Assembly (NCBI RefSeq): GCF_000716675.1
Contig: NZ_JNXT01000008.1
Location: 186,001 to 250,000, forward strand
Length of the DNA stretch: 64,000 bases
Reading direction: 5' to 3'
Source of the DNA: Streptomyces alboflavus
Lineage (GTDB): Bacteria; Actinomycetota; Actinomycetes; Streptomycetales; Streptomycetaceae
The notes under the pieces are model-generated. The model had not been told where the DNA came from. It saw only the letters and a program-made list of their open reading frames with translations, and ran no database searches. Position 1 is the first letter of the stretch. Each line of letters begins with the position of its first letter. The position numbers and the translations under genes were made by a program. Positions 1 through 7,867 of this stretch are shown here, piece by piece.

Positions 1-672
1 GGCGCCGAGGTCCGCGCCGTAGGAGACGCCGTAGTACGAGAGCCTGGGCTCGCCGAGGGCGGCGCGGATCGCGTCCATGTCCCGGGCGACGTTCCGCGTC
101 GAGGCGTGCGGCAGCAGCGCGGCGTTGTCCCCGTGCTCCTGACAGCGCCGTGCCGTGTCCCGCGCGGAGTCCACGGAGGCGTCGAAGTCGGCGCGGGGCG
201 TGGTGACGGGGCCGGGCGGGCGCGGGGGTCCGGCCGGGGCGCAGCGCACGGGGCTGCTCTCGCCGAGGAACCTCGGGTCGAACCCGATCAGGTCGTACTG
301 GTCGGCGACGTCCTTCAACGCGGGGCGGAGCGCGAGGGTGTTGGCGAGGCCGGGGCCGCCGGGTCCGCCGGGATTGGAGAGCAGGATGCCGCGCCGGGCG
401 TCCGGGGAGGTGGCCTTGATCCGGGAGATCGCGATCTGGATGGTCCGCCCGCGGGGGTCGGCGTAGTCCAGCGGCACCGTCACCTTGGCGCACTGCGCCC
501 CCGCCTCGTTCAGCTCGGTCTGTGCCGCCGAGCAGGGGCCCCAGGCCAGGTGCTGCCGCTGCGGGACGGCGTCGCGGCCGGCCGGCTGCTGCGGGGTGGC
601 GGCGGCGGGCACGGCGGCGGTGAGTAGTCCGGCAAGACCCAGGCCGAGGCCGACCGTTGACGGGACGCGCAT
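1..672 (-). CDS. Secreted S33-type alpha/beta-hydrolase (tripeptidyl aminopeptidase family), N-terminal part
   Basis: The frame opens at an ATG (complement of 670-672) and runs without a stop for 224 residues to the window edge, so only the N-terminal half is present. It begins with a Sec-type signal peptide: a short basic start, a Leu/Ala-rich core and an AAA-type cleavage region near residue 26. Then come the conserved CxxxxxP-L-DY segment (AQCAKVTVPLDYADP), the oxyanion-type loop NPGGPGG, and at the edge the nucleophile elbow GVSYGA carrying the catalytic Ser. This pattern is known from Streptomyces secreted tripeptidyl aminopeptidases and SlpD/SlpE-like mycelium-associated proteases. The Asp and His of the triad should lie outside the window. 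Substrate preference cannot be judged from this part. Confidence 0.85.
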   Translation of the reverse strand, partial: MRVPSTVGLGLGLAGLLTAAVPAAATPQQPAGRDAVPQRQHLAWGPCSAAQTELNEAGAQCAKVTVPLDYADPRGRTIQIAISRIKATSPDARRGILLSNPGGPGGPGLANTLALRPALKDVADQYDLIGFDPRFLGESSPVRCAPAGPPRPPGPVTTPRADFDASVDSARDTARRCQEHGDNAALLPHASTRNVARDMDAIRAALGEPRLSYYGVSYGADLGA

Positions 673-846
673 GGTGCTCCTTGTGTCGAACGCGACTTTC
701 TGTAGGTCACGACGCTAGAAGTCGCCGCCCGCCGGGACCATGCGGCTGCCCGGCTCACCGATCGTCGGGTGGACGGTATTGACAGCGCGCGAAGCGTCGT
801 TCGGCCGGGTCGGACGCGCCCGGTGCCGGGGTGCCGGTGGACGCTG

Positions 847-1648
847 TCAGCACAGGAGGTGGGCGGCGCGGGCGAGTCCTTCCAGGGCCCGGCGCTGCTC
901 GTCCGCCCACTCCGTCGCCTGCGCGTGGTGGGTGGACACCACGCCGATCAGCGCGCCGTCGCCGGAGGTGATCGGGACCGAGGCGCACGCGCCGACGCCG
1001 GCCTCCTCCAGGACGTCGAGGGCCGGGGCGCCGAGGAAGACCGGGGATGCGGCCACCTCCTCGACGAGGACGGGCTTGCGGTCCTGCGCGGCCACCCCGC
1101 ACGCGGTCTCCCGGTCGGCCACCGTCTCGAAGAACGTCAGGAACGGGTGGTGGAAGCCTCGTTGGGCCACGATCCGCAGCACGCCGCCCGCCGGGTCGTG
1201 CACCTGGGCGTTGCCCATCGGCGCCCCGGTGATCTCGAACGCGGCCGAGAGTGCCGCCGACACCACGGAGAGCCGCAGGGCCTGCTCGCTCGCCGACAGC
1301 GGTGCCGTCGCCAGTTCCCGGGCGATCCGCAGGCCCTCGACGTCGCCGCAGCTCCGCAGGGGGCGCAGCACCGCGCTGTGGGCCCGCTCCACCGCGAGGC
1401 TGCCGCCCGCGGCGGCGGCCCGCAGCCGGGCGTCGAGGAGCAGGTCCACCCCGGCCGTCCCGCCAGAACGTCACCCGGCTCAGGTCCAGCGACGTGCGGC
1501 CCACGGGCCGTTCCACGGCGCGGTGGAGTTCGCGGGCCAGGACCGGCACGGAGGCGATGTCCAGCTCACCGGCCACGCGGATGGTGACCCGGCCGTCCGC
1601 CCTGGCGACGCCGACCGACACGGAACGCGACGGCTCGGACCACTCCAC
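847..1648 (-). pseudogene. STAS-GAF domain signalling protein, reading frame broken near 1467
   Basis: A GTG at 1646-1648 opens a frame encoding a STAS (anti-sigma-factor antagonist) domain: RVAGELDIASVPVLAREL, then LDLSRVTF about residue 60. At that point the frame changes. The STAS continuation (TAGVDLLLDARLRAA) and the whole GAF domain, with SVVSAALSAAFEITGAPMG and VLEEAGVGACASVPI, are encoded one frame away and end at TGA 847-849. The two halves join at about 1465-1470 inside one STAS beta-strand, so one base appears extra or two missing. GAF domains bind small ligands, and STAS domains act in partner-switching control of sigma factors. No ANTAR or HTH output domain is seen. It could be a true pseudogene or a sequencing error. 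Ligand and target are unknown. Confidence 0.7.
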
Positions 1649-1819
1649 GCCCCACCCCGCCCCTGAACCCGCTCACCGCAATGCACGGGCCCGGCCTCCG
1701 TGATCCGCACGCCTGGCCCCTGCCCGTCCACGCTAGCGGCGGCGCCGCCCGCGCCCGGGACACTTCACCAGGGCGGCCCACCATGGCACCGGTCCCGTCA
1801 GATGCGGTCGGATCCGATC

Positions 1820-3040
1820 TCAATCGCCCGTCCCGAAGGGCCCGGTGGCCGCGAAGGCGCGGTCCGCGAAGCGTTCGCCGATGCGGCGGTGGGTCGCGGC
1901 GTCCGGGTGCAGCTCGTCGGGCAGCGGCAGTTCGGCGTAGTCGGCCTCTCCGTAGAGGTCGCGTCCGTCGAGGTAGGACAGGTGCGGGTCGTCGGCGGCG
2001 CGCCGCTCCACGATCCGGGCCAGCTCGTCGCGGATGACACCGAGGGTCAGCTTCCCGCTCGCGCGGTCCGCCGGGTCGCCCATCGCCTGGAAGCGCAGCC
2101 GCCCCTCGCTCATGCCGGCGAAGTCCGGGGCGCTCGGGCCGGGGGTGTCCTCGTGGATGGGGCACAGGATCGGCGAGACCACGAGGAGCGGGGTGGTGGG
2201 GTGGCCCTCGCGGACGGTGTCGAGGAAGCCGTGGACGGCCGGGCCGAAGGCGCGCAGGCGCATCAGGTCGGCGTTGACCACGTTGATGCCGATCTTGACG
2301 CTGATCAGGTCGGCGGGGGTGTCGCGCAGGGCGCGGGCGGTGAACGGGTCGAGCAGGGCGCCGCCGCCGAAGCCCAGGTTGATCAGGTCCACGCCGCCGA
2401 GGGAGGCGGCGCGTGCGGGCCAGGTCGTGGTGGGGCTCGCGGCGTCGGAGCCGTGGCTGATCGAACTGCCGTGGTGCAGCCAGACCTTGCGGCCCCGGTC
2501 CGGCACGGGCTCGACGGGGGCGTCGGTGCGCAGGGCGACCAGCTCGGTGGTCTCGTTGTGCGGCAGCCAGATCTCGACGTCCTTCAGCCGCTCCGGCAGC
2601 CCGGTGAAGCGCAGGGTGCCGACGGTGCCCGGCCGGTGCTCGGCGCTCCCGGCCGTCATGTCGATGGTCAGGGTGTTGCCGCCGGTCGCACTGGCCTGCC
2701 GGGTGAGGCGACCGTCGACCAGGAGGTCGTACACGCCGTCCGGGCGGGGCGGCGCGCCGGCGTAGACGCGCTTGGTGGGCAGCGTGTCCAGTTCGACGGC
2801 GGTGGCGCGGGTGCGCAGGACGAGGCGGACACCGGCGGGCTGGGACTCCGCCATGGCGAGCTGTCCGTCGGTGTTCTGGGCGCGGGCCCGGTCGGGCAGC
2901 CGGTGCGGGAGGACGCCGTGCGCGGTGCGCTCCAGGTCGAGGGCGCCGTGGAGGAGGTCGGCGGTGATGGGGGTCGATATGGGGGTGGATATGGGGTTCG
3001 ACATGGGGGTGGACGTGGGCGGGGTGTGCGGGGTGGTCAT
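1820..3040 (-). CDS. SGNH/GDSL-type esterase with N-terminal beta domain
   Basis: This 406-residue protein has a C-terminal SGNH-hydrolase domain. Block I is HHGSSISHGSD (about residues 189-199, nucleophile probably Ser193). Block II is the Gly-rich NLGFGGGA, block III is KIGINVVNAD with the conserved Asn, and block V is DELHPDA with Asp375 and His378. Residues 25-180 look like a beta-rich accessory domain, as in SGNH esterases acting on carbohydrate esters. There is no signal peptide. The first 25 residues are a Thr/Pro/Ser-rich repeat (ISTPISTP), so the true start may be the Met at residue 13 (3004) rather than the ATG at 3040; neither has a strong RBS. It lies 117 bp downstream of the TetR gene on the same strand and may be controlled by it. 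Substrate unknown. Confidence 0.8.
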   Translation of the reverse strand: MTTPHTPPTSTPMSNPISTPISTPITADLLHGALDLERTAHGVLPHRLPDRARAQNTDGQLAMAESQPAGVRLVLRTRATAVELDTLPTKRVYAGAPPRPDGVYDLLVDGRLTRQASATGGNTLTIDMTAGSAEHRPGTVGTLRFTGLPERLKDVEIWLPHNETTELVALRTDAPVEPVPDRGRKVWLHHGSSISHGSDAASPTTTWPARAASLGGVDLINLGFGGGALLDPFTARALRDTPADLISVKIGINVVNADLMRLRAFGPAVHGFLDTVREGHPTTPLLVVSPILCPIHEDTPGPSAPDFAGMSEGRLRFQAMGDPADRASGKLTLGVIRDELARIVERRAADDPHLSYLDGRDLYGEADYAELPLPDELHPDAATHRRIGERFADRAFAATGPFGTGD

Positions 3041-3157
3041 GATGTCTCAGCCTGTTGGTCGAGTCGGGTGGGGCAGCGGGAGGCGTTCCGGGCGGGGCGC
3101 CCCGAGCAGTCGGGACGCGGACCGGTCACGGCCTCGGACTCCCGGGCCGCGGAAGGG

Positions 3158-3733
3158 TCAGAGCGCGGGCGCGGGCCAGTTCCGCAGGAGCGCGTCGAGG
3201 GCGTCCACGATCCGGGACCAGGACTCCTCGGTGTCGGGGGCGCTGTGGCTGAAGGCGCCGGCGGCCTCCAGGCTGACGTAGCCGTGGAAGACGCTGCCGA
3301 GGAGCCGGACGGCGTGCGTCTGGTCCGGCTCCGTCAGGTCGTATCCGCGCAGGATCGCGCGCATCATCTGGGCGTGCCTGGCTCCGGCGCTGGCGGCGGC
3401 CGCTTCGGGGTCGAGCCGGAAGCGGGCCGCGGTGTAGCGGCCGGGGTGCTCGTGTGCGTAGTCGCGGTAGACGTCGGCGAAGGCGGTCAGGGCGTCCTTG
3501 CCGGCGCGTCCGGCCAGGGCGGTGGCGCCGCGGTCGGCCAGTTCCTCCAGGGCGAGCAGGGCGATCCTGGTCTTCAGGTCGTGGGAGTTCTTCAGGTGCG
3601 AGTACAGGCTCGCGACCTTGACGTCGAACCGTCGGGCGACCGCCGAGACGGTCACCTGCTCGAAGCCGACCTCGTCGGCCAGCTCGGCCCCGGCCTGCGT
3701 CAGCCGTGCCACTGTCAGTCCTGCGCGCACCAT
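3158..3733 (-). CDS. TetR-family transcriptional regulator
   Basis: The product is 191 residues. The ATG at 3731-3733 is chosen because AAAGGGGAG lies 5-7 bases upstream; an upstream TTG at 3760 in the same frame has no RBS. The N-terminal helix-turn-helix contains FEQVTVSAVARRFDVKVASLYSHLK, with the TetR recognition helix 'VASLYSHLKN'. The C-terminal half (about 80-190) is helical and resembles the TetR C-terminal ligand domains with a conserved WSRIVDALD-like end. It lies just upstream of the SGNH esterase gene on the same strand, and its own promoter overlaps a palindrome, so autoregulation and control of the esterase are likely. The ligand is not predictable. Confidence 0.88.
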   Translation of the reverse strand: MVRAGLTVARLTQAGAELADEVGFEQVTVSAVARRFDVKVASLYSHLKNSHDLKTRIALLALEELADRGATALAGRAGKDALTAFADVYRDYAHEHPGRYTAARFRLDPEAAAASAGARHAQMMRAILRGYDLTEPDQTHAVRLLGSVFHGYVSLEAAGAFSHSAPDTEESWSRIVDALDALLRNWPAPAL

Positions 3734-3759
3734 AACGATCTCCCCTTTCAACGAAATCA

Positions 3760-3789
3760 ATTATGCGCACACCTAAGATCTTTAGGCAA
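3760..3789 (-). promoter_or_regulatory. Candidate TetR promoter with overlapping operator
   Basis: On the minus strand TTGCCT (3784-3789) and CATAAT (3760-3765) are separated by 18 bp, a fair sigma70-type promoter 27-50 bp upstream of the TetR start. A 15-bp near-perfect inverted repeat, CCTAAGATCTTTAGG (3772-3786), overlaps the -35 box and spacer. That is where a TetR-type autorepressor would bind. Confidence 0.5.
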
Positions 3790-3823
3790 ATACCAAAGCA
3801 TCACCCGAACGACCCCACGAAAA

Positions 3824-3869
3824 AGTCCCGGGCGGAGGGACGGCTCGCGCCTTCCCTCCGCCCGGGACT
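3824..3869 (-). terminator. Intrinsic terminator downstream of the GAPDH gene
   Basis: A perfect 17-bp stem (3824-3840 with 3853-3869, arms AGTCCCGGGCGGAGGGA and its complement) encloses a 12-nt loop. On the minus strand it is followed by a run of five T. It lies 27 bp after the GAPDH stop and isolates the TetR gene from GAPDH transcription. Confidence 0.85.
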
Positions 3870-3895
3870 CCGGACGCTCACATGGTGCCGCGGAC

Positions 3896-5341
3896 TCAGA
3901 CCGCCACGGCCGGGTACGTCGGGTACTCCACCCCGGAGACGTACTGCACGACCCGGATCACCTGGCACGAGTAGCCGAACTCGTTGTCGTACCAGAGGTA
4001 GAGGATCGCGCTGTCGCCGTCGACCTTGGTGGCGCCGGCGTCGACGATCGACGCGTGGCGCGAGCCGATGAAGTCGTTCGAGACCGCGTCGGGGGCGCTG
4101 GTGAAGTCGATCTGGCGGCGCAGCGGGGAGGTCAGCGAGACCTCGCGGAGGTGGTCGAGGACCTCGTCGCGGGTGGCCTCGCGGCCCAGCGTCAGGCTGA
4201 GGATCGCGATCGAGACGTCCGGCACCGGGACGCGGATGGAGCTGCCGGTGATCGGCGCCTTCAGGTCGGGCAGCGCCTTGGCGACGGCCGATGCGGCGCC
4301 GGTCTCGGTGATGACCATGTTCAGCGGCGCGGAACGGCCGCGGCGGTCCGCCTTGTGGTAGTTGTCAAGGAGGTTCTGGTCGTTGGTGAACGAGTGGATG
4401 GTCTCCACGTGGCCGCGCAGGACGCCGTACTCGTCCGCCATCGCCTTCAGCGGCGGGACGATCGCGTTGGTCGTGCAGGACGCGCAGGACAGGATCCGCT
4501 CGTCCGGCTTGATCATGTCGTGGTTGACGCCGTGCACGATGTTGGGCACGTCGCCCTTGCCGGGGGCGGTCAGGACGACCTTGTCGATGCCGGGGCGCAG
4601 GTGCTGGGAGAGGCCCTCGCGGTCGCGCCACTTGCCGGTGTTGTCGATGAGGATGGCGTCCTTGATGCCGTACGCCGTGTAGTCGACCTCCGAGGGGTCG
4701 CCCGCGTAGATCACCTTGATCTCGTTGCCGTTGGCGATGATCGTGCTGTTCGCCTCGTCGACGGTGATCGTGCCCTGGAACTGGCCGTGGATGGAGTCAC
4801 GGCGCAGCAGCGAGGCGCGCTTGACGATGTCCTGATCGCCACCCCGCCGGACGACGATGGCCCGCAGCCGCAGCCCGTTGCCGGAACCGGCCTTCTCGAT
4901 GAGCAGCCGGGCGACGAGGCGGCCGATGCGGCCGAAGCCGTACAGGACGACGTCGCGGCCCTCGCGGCACTCGATCTTGTTGGCGCCGGTGGCACCGGCG
5001 ACGGCCTCGGCGGTGAACTCCGCGACCGTCAGACCGCGGTCGTCGGCCCGGTACGTCTCGGCCAGCATGCCGATGTCGATCTGCGAAGGGCCGAGGTCGA
5101 GCGCGGTGAGGGCCTGCAGGAACGGCAGGGTCTCGGTGACCGAGAGCTCCTCGCCGGCGATCTGCCGGGCGAACCGGTGCGTCTTGAGGATGCTGACCAC
5201 CGACTTGTTCACCAAGGAGCGGCTGTGCAGCAGGACGGTGACGTCCCGCTCGCGGTGCAGCTTCCCGATGATCGGGATCATCGACTCCGCGATCTCCTCG
5301 CGGTTCTTCCAATTGGTGAACGAGTCGTCATTGACAGTCAC
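3896..5341 (-). CDS. gap: Glyceraldehyde-3-phosphate dehydrogenase, long actinobacterial form
   Basis: This 481-residue enzyme oxidises glyceraldehyde-3-phosphate with NAD(P) and phosphate in the cytoplasm. It has an N-terminal extension of about 125 residues, as known in actinobacterial long-form GAPDH. Then come the Rossmann glycine motif VLYGFGRIGRLVARLL (about 133-147), the catalytic SCASCTTNA (Cys289) and the conserved ETGAASAVAK and WYDNEFGYS segments. Length and sequence look intact. The start is GTG 5341, which matches the known family N-terminus (MTVNDDSFTNWKN). It is preceded 34 bp upstream by the XRE regulator on the same strand and followed by a strong intrinsic terminator. The extension's function is not known to me. 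Confidence 0.95.
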   Translation of the reverse strand: MTVNDDSFTNWKNREEIAESMIPIIGKLHRERDVTVLLHSRSLVNKSVVSILKTHRFARQIAGEELSVTETLPFLQALTALDLGPSQIDIGMLAETYRADDRGLTVAEFTAEAVAGATGANKIECREGRDVVLYGFGRIGRLVARLLIEKAGSGNGLRLRAIVVRRGGDQDIVKRASLLRRDSIHGQFQGTITVDEANSTIIANGNEIKVIYAGDPSEVDYTAYGIKDAILIDNTGKWRDREGLSQHLRPGIDKVVLTAPGKGDVPNIVHGVNHDMIKPDERILSCASCTTNAIVPPLKAMADEYGVLRGHVETIHSFTNDQNLLDNYHKADRRGRSAPLNMVITETGAASAVAKALPDLKAPITGSSIRVPVPDVSIAILSLTLGREATRDEVLDHLREVSLTSPLRRQIDFTSAPDAVSNDFIGSRHASIVDAGATKVDGDSAILYLWYDNEFGYSCQVIRVVQYVSGVEYPTYPAVAV

Positions 5342-5375
5342 AGGAGTATCTTTCGAGCTAGGCGGCGCTCATATG

Positions 5376-6260
5376 CTAACCCGACGCAAGTTCGACCTTC
5401 CATCGGGTGCCTCCGCGGCAGGTAGGCCCACCGCCGCCGTCGTCGACGCGCTGCTCGCCCTGGCGTGCGGCGTCCCGGTCCTGGTTCCCGTCCCGTGACT
5501 CCGTGAAGTAGGCGGCGCTCTCCGCGTCCGCCGGGTAGTACGACTCGATCGCGACCTCGTCCAGGGTGATGTCCATGGGCGTGCCGAACGTGGTGATGGT
5601 CGAGAAGAGCCGCAGTTCGCGGCCGTCGAAGCGGATGATCATCGGGATCAGGACGTCGGAGTCCACGTGCGGGCCCGCGTCCTCGGCGTCGGGGGCGAAC
5701 AACTCCTCGTAGAGCGCGGTGAGTTCGGCGTCGGGGGCGGCGGCGAGCTGACGGGTGACGCGGGTGCGGAACACCGCGCGTACGTCGGTCTGGTTGACGA
5801 CGTACTGGGCGAGGCCGCGCGGGTCGAGGCCGAGGCGGAGCAAGTTGACGGGCGGGCGCAGCAGCTCGGGGGCGACGCCCGCGAAGAACGGGTCGACGGC
5901 GCGGTTGGTCAGCACGATGTTCCACCGGCGGTCGAAGACAAGGGCCGGGTACGGCTCGTGCGCGCGCAGCACCCGCTCGACCGCGTCCCGCGCCGCCGCG
6001 AGCGCGTCGTCGCCGAGCGGCCGCTCGGCGTACCGGGGCGCGAACCCGGCGGCGAGCAGCAGCCTGTTGCGCTCGCGCAGCGGCACGTCGAGCTGGTCCG
6101 CGAGCCGCAGGACCATGTCGGCGCTCGGGCGGGACTTGCCGGTCTCGACGAGGCTGACGTGCCGGGCCGAGACGTCGGCGGCGAGCGCCAGATCGAGCTG
6201 GCTCAGCTGCCGACGCCGCCGCCATTGCCGCAGGAGCTCCCCCACCGTGTCCACGGTCAC
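5376..6260 (-). CDS. XRE-family regulator with MmyB-like ligand domain
   Basis: The GTG at 6260 is preferred: GGGAC lies 9 bases upstream, and the frame upstream of it is unconserved-looking, Cys-rich and overlaps the divergent gene. The product is about 294 residues. Residues 5-62 form an XRE helix-turn-helix (ELLRQWRRRRQLSQLDLA, then SARHVSLVETGKSRPS). The C-terminal half has the MmyB-like PAS-type domain signature ALVFDRRWNIVLTNRA. Such regulators commonly control a divergent neighbour; here that is the SnoaL-like gene 82 bp away. The last 40 residues are a Gly/Arg-rich tail beyond the usual family end, so the natural C-terminus may have been extended by stop loss. Confidence 0.85.
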   Translation of the reverse strand: MTVDTVGELLRQWRRRRQLSQLDLALAADVSARHVSLVETGKSRPSADMVLRLADQLDVPLRERNRLLLAAGFAPRYAERPLGDDALAAARDAVERVLRAHEPYPALVFDRRWNIVLTNRAVDPFFAGVAPELLRPPVNLLRLGLDPRGLAQYVVNQTDVRAVFRTRVTRQLAAAPDAELTALYEELFAPDAEDAGPHVDSDVLIPMIIRFDGRELRLFSTITTFGTPMDITLDEVAIESYYPADAESAAYFTESRDGNQDRDAARQGEQRVDDGGGGPTCRGGTRWKVELASG

Positions 6261-6342
6261 CGAGGCTACGTCCCGGTGGCGCCGCCCGCCATGACATCGG
6301 AGTTCATCGACAGGCCGCGCGGCGGTGGCGACACTGCGGCCC

Positions 6343-6861
6343 ATGACCACGCAGAACACGGGCAAGCAGAACACGGGCAAGCAGAACGCCGACCACAAGC
6401 TCATCGTCCAGCGGGCACTGGCCGAGCTGGTCGGCACGGGCGACGTCGACGCGCTCGGCAAGGTGCTGAGCGACGACTTCGTCCATCACCGGCCGGACGC
6501 GACCTCCCGTACGAAGGCGGAGTGGCTCGCCGCCGTCCGCGCGTCGCCGCTCGGCGACATGCGGGTCGACGTCCTGCACCTGCTGGCCGACGGCGACCAC
6601 GTCGTGATGCACTCACGGCGCCACCACCCCGGCACCGGCGCCGAGATCACGGGCGTCGACATCTGGCGGTTCGACGACGGGCTGATCGCCGAGGCGTGGG
6701 AGATCCTCGAACCGGCGGACTCGGCGGCGGCGCATCTGGTGTGGTGGGAGCCTCCGCGCACCGCCCCGGAAAGCCTCGCGCACATCGCCTCGCTGGTCTC
6801 CGGAACGCCCGCGCCGCCGACGGCCGAGCGGCCGCCGGTCGAGCGGCCGCCGGCCGGCTGA
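6343..6861 (+). CDS. SnoaL-like / NTF2-fold polyketide-cyclase-type protein
   Basis: This 172-residue protein starts at ATG 6343. Its N-terminus holds two copies of a 15-nt repeat (ACGGGCAAGCAGAAC) encoding TGKQN twice. The rest has SnoaL-like features: a helical start with VQRALAELVGTGDVDALGKVL, then DDFVHHRPDA, and the strand pair GAEITGVDIWRFDDGLIAEAWEIL. NTF2-fold proteins of this type act as cyclases, isomerases or ligand binders, and the reaction cannot be assigned. The Pro-rich tail repeats ERPPVERPP. It is divergent from the XRE/MmyB regulator, which probably controls it. Confidence 0.8.
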   Translation: MTTQNTGKQNTGKQNADHKLIVQRALAELVGTGDVDALGKVLSDDFVHHRPDATSRTKAEWLAAVRASPLGDMRVDVLHLLADGDHVVMHSRRHHPGTGAEITGVDIWRFDDGLIAEAWEILEPADSAAAHLVWWEPPRTAPESLAHIASLVSGTPAPPTAERPPVERPPAG

Positions 6862-6905
6862 CAGCCCCGCGGTCGCCCGTCAGCACGTGGCTGTGCGGTC
6901 GCCCG

Positions 6906-7784
6906 TCAGCGGATCGAATAGCGGCTGCCGAAGGCGGTGACGGTGAACGGCCCGTCCAGGTCCCGGTGGCCGCTCTCGGCGAGCCGCCGCACCGCTTCGA
7001 CGCGGTCGACGGACATGCGCCACTCGACGGCCGTGTCGGCGTTCACGGGGTGGGTCAGATCGTGGACGCGTACGTCGAAGAACGCGTCCAGCCACGCCTT
7101 CTCACCCGCCTCGGCGGGGGTGCCGGCCTGCGCCGTCGTCCGCCGGACCAGCGCGGGCAGGCCGTCGCCGTCGGAGCCGTTCCCGTGCTGGATCGAGGCG
7201 TCGTACAGCTCGGCGACGGCCAGCGGACTCCTGAGCCCGGCCTTGTCGGCGGCCCGCAGGGCGGGGGTGAAGTAACGGTCGTCGACCTGGGCGTCCTGCA
7301 CCTCGCGGAACACGGGGTCGGCGGCGGCGCGCTTCCACGCGGCGATGTAGTCGGCGTCGGGGAGGGGGCGGGAGCCGTCGGAGTCACCCCCGTCGGCCCC
7401 GTCCCCGTCGGCCAGGCGCTTGAGCGCGGGGAGGAAGCGGGCGAGGGGGTTGTCCGGCTTCTTGTCGGTGTAGGCGCGCACCACTTCGAGGGCGTCGCCG
7501 TCGTCCGTGGTGAAGCCCGCCCGGCCGGCGGTGACGCCACGGCCATCGTCGAGGTTCTCCGCGTACCCGTACTGGATCTTGGTGGTGCCGTTCTCGAAGA
7601 CGCTCACGAGTTGGTCCGCCCGGCGGCGCTGCTCGGCGCTGAGCCCGCCGTCGGCAGCGTCGCCGCCTCCGCTGTCCGAGTCGTCACCGCCGGTCAGGAC
7701 CACGCCGAGGACGACGGCGACGACAGCGAGGAGAGCGGTGGCGGCCAGGGCGACGCGGCGTGCGGGTGGAGCGGGGGCTTTCAT
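6906..7784 (-). CDS. GH46 chitosanase, membrane-anchored or secreted
   Basis: This 292-residue protein matches the GH46 endo-chitosanase pattern of Streptomyces sp. N174. FENGTTKIQYGYAENLDDGRG holds the expected general acid Glu64 and base Asp80 (equivalents of Glu22 and Asp40). It is followed by TAGRAGFTT, LPALKRL, a YFTPAL segment and the C-terminal DGPFTVTAFG. Residues 9-31 are a hydrophobic segment after two Arg. No clear AxA cleavage site or lipobox Cys is visible, so it could be anchored at the outer membrane face or secreted. An Asp/Gly-rich stretch (34-47) links the anchor to the enzyme. It cleaves beta-1,4 bonds in chitosan. It stands alone between unrelated genes. Confidence 0.88.
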   Translation of the reverse strand: MKAPAPPARRVALAATALLAVVAVVLGVVLTGGDDSDSGGGDAADGGLSAEQRRRADQLVSVFENGTTKIQYGYAENLDDGRGVTAGRAGFTTDDGDALEVVRAYTDKKPDNPLARFLPALKRLADGDGADGGDSDGSRPLPDADYIAAWKRAAADPVFREVQDAQVDDRYFTPALRAADKAGLRSPLAVAELYDASIQHGNGSDGDGLPALVRRTTAQAGTPAEAGEKAWLDAFFDVRVHDLTHPVNADTAVEWRMSVDRVEAVRRLAESGHRDLDGPFTVTAFGSRYSIR

Positions 7785-7867
7785 ACGAGGAGCCTAGATC
7801 GGGGCGGACCGCGTGGCGTGCCCAGACCTTCCTGAGGGCGCATCCGGGCCGCCACCGGCTGCTGCCC

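Noticed and set aside
740..1666. Overlapping + strand open frames opposite the STAS-GAF gene
   Set aside because: The minus strand shows real STAS and GAF motifs; the + strand products are low-complexity.
1700..5425. 1241-codon + strand open frame across the SGNH, TetR and GAPDH genes
   Set aside because: It is antisense to three well-supported genes and runs through a terminator hairpin; its product has no recognisable motif.
6261..6461. Longer start for the XRE regulator
   Set aside because: The extension overlaps the divergent SnoaL gene start, encodes a Cys-rich unconserved-looking peptide, and lacks the RBS seen for GTG 6260.
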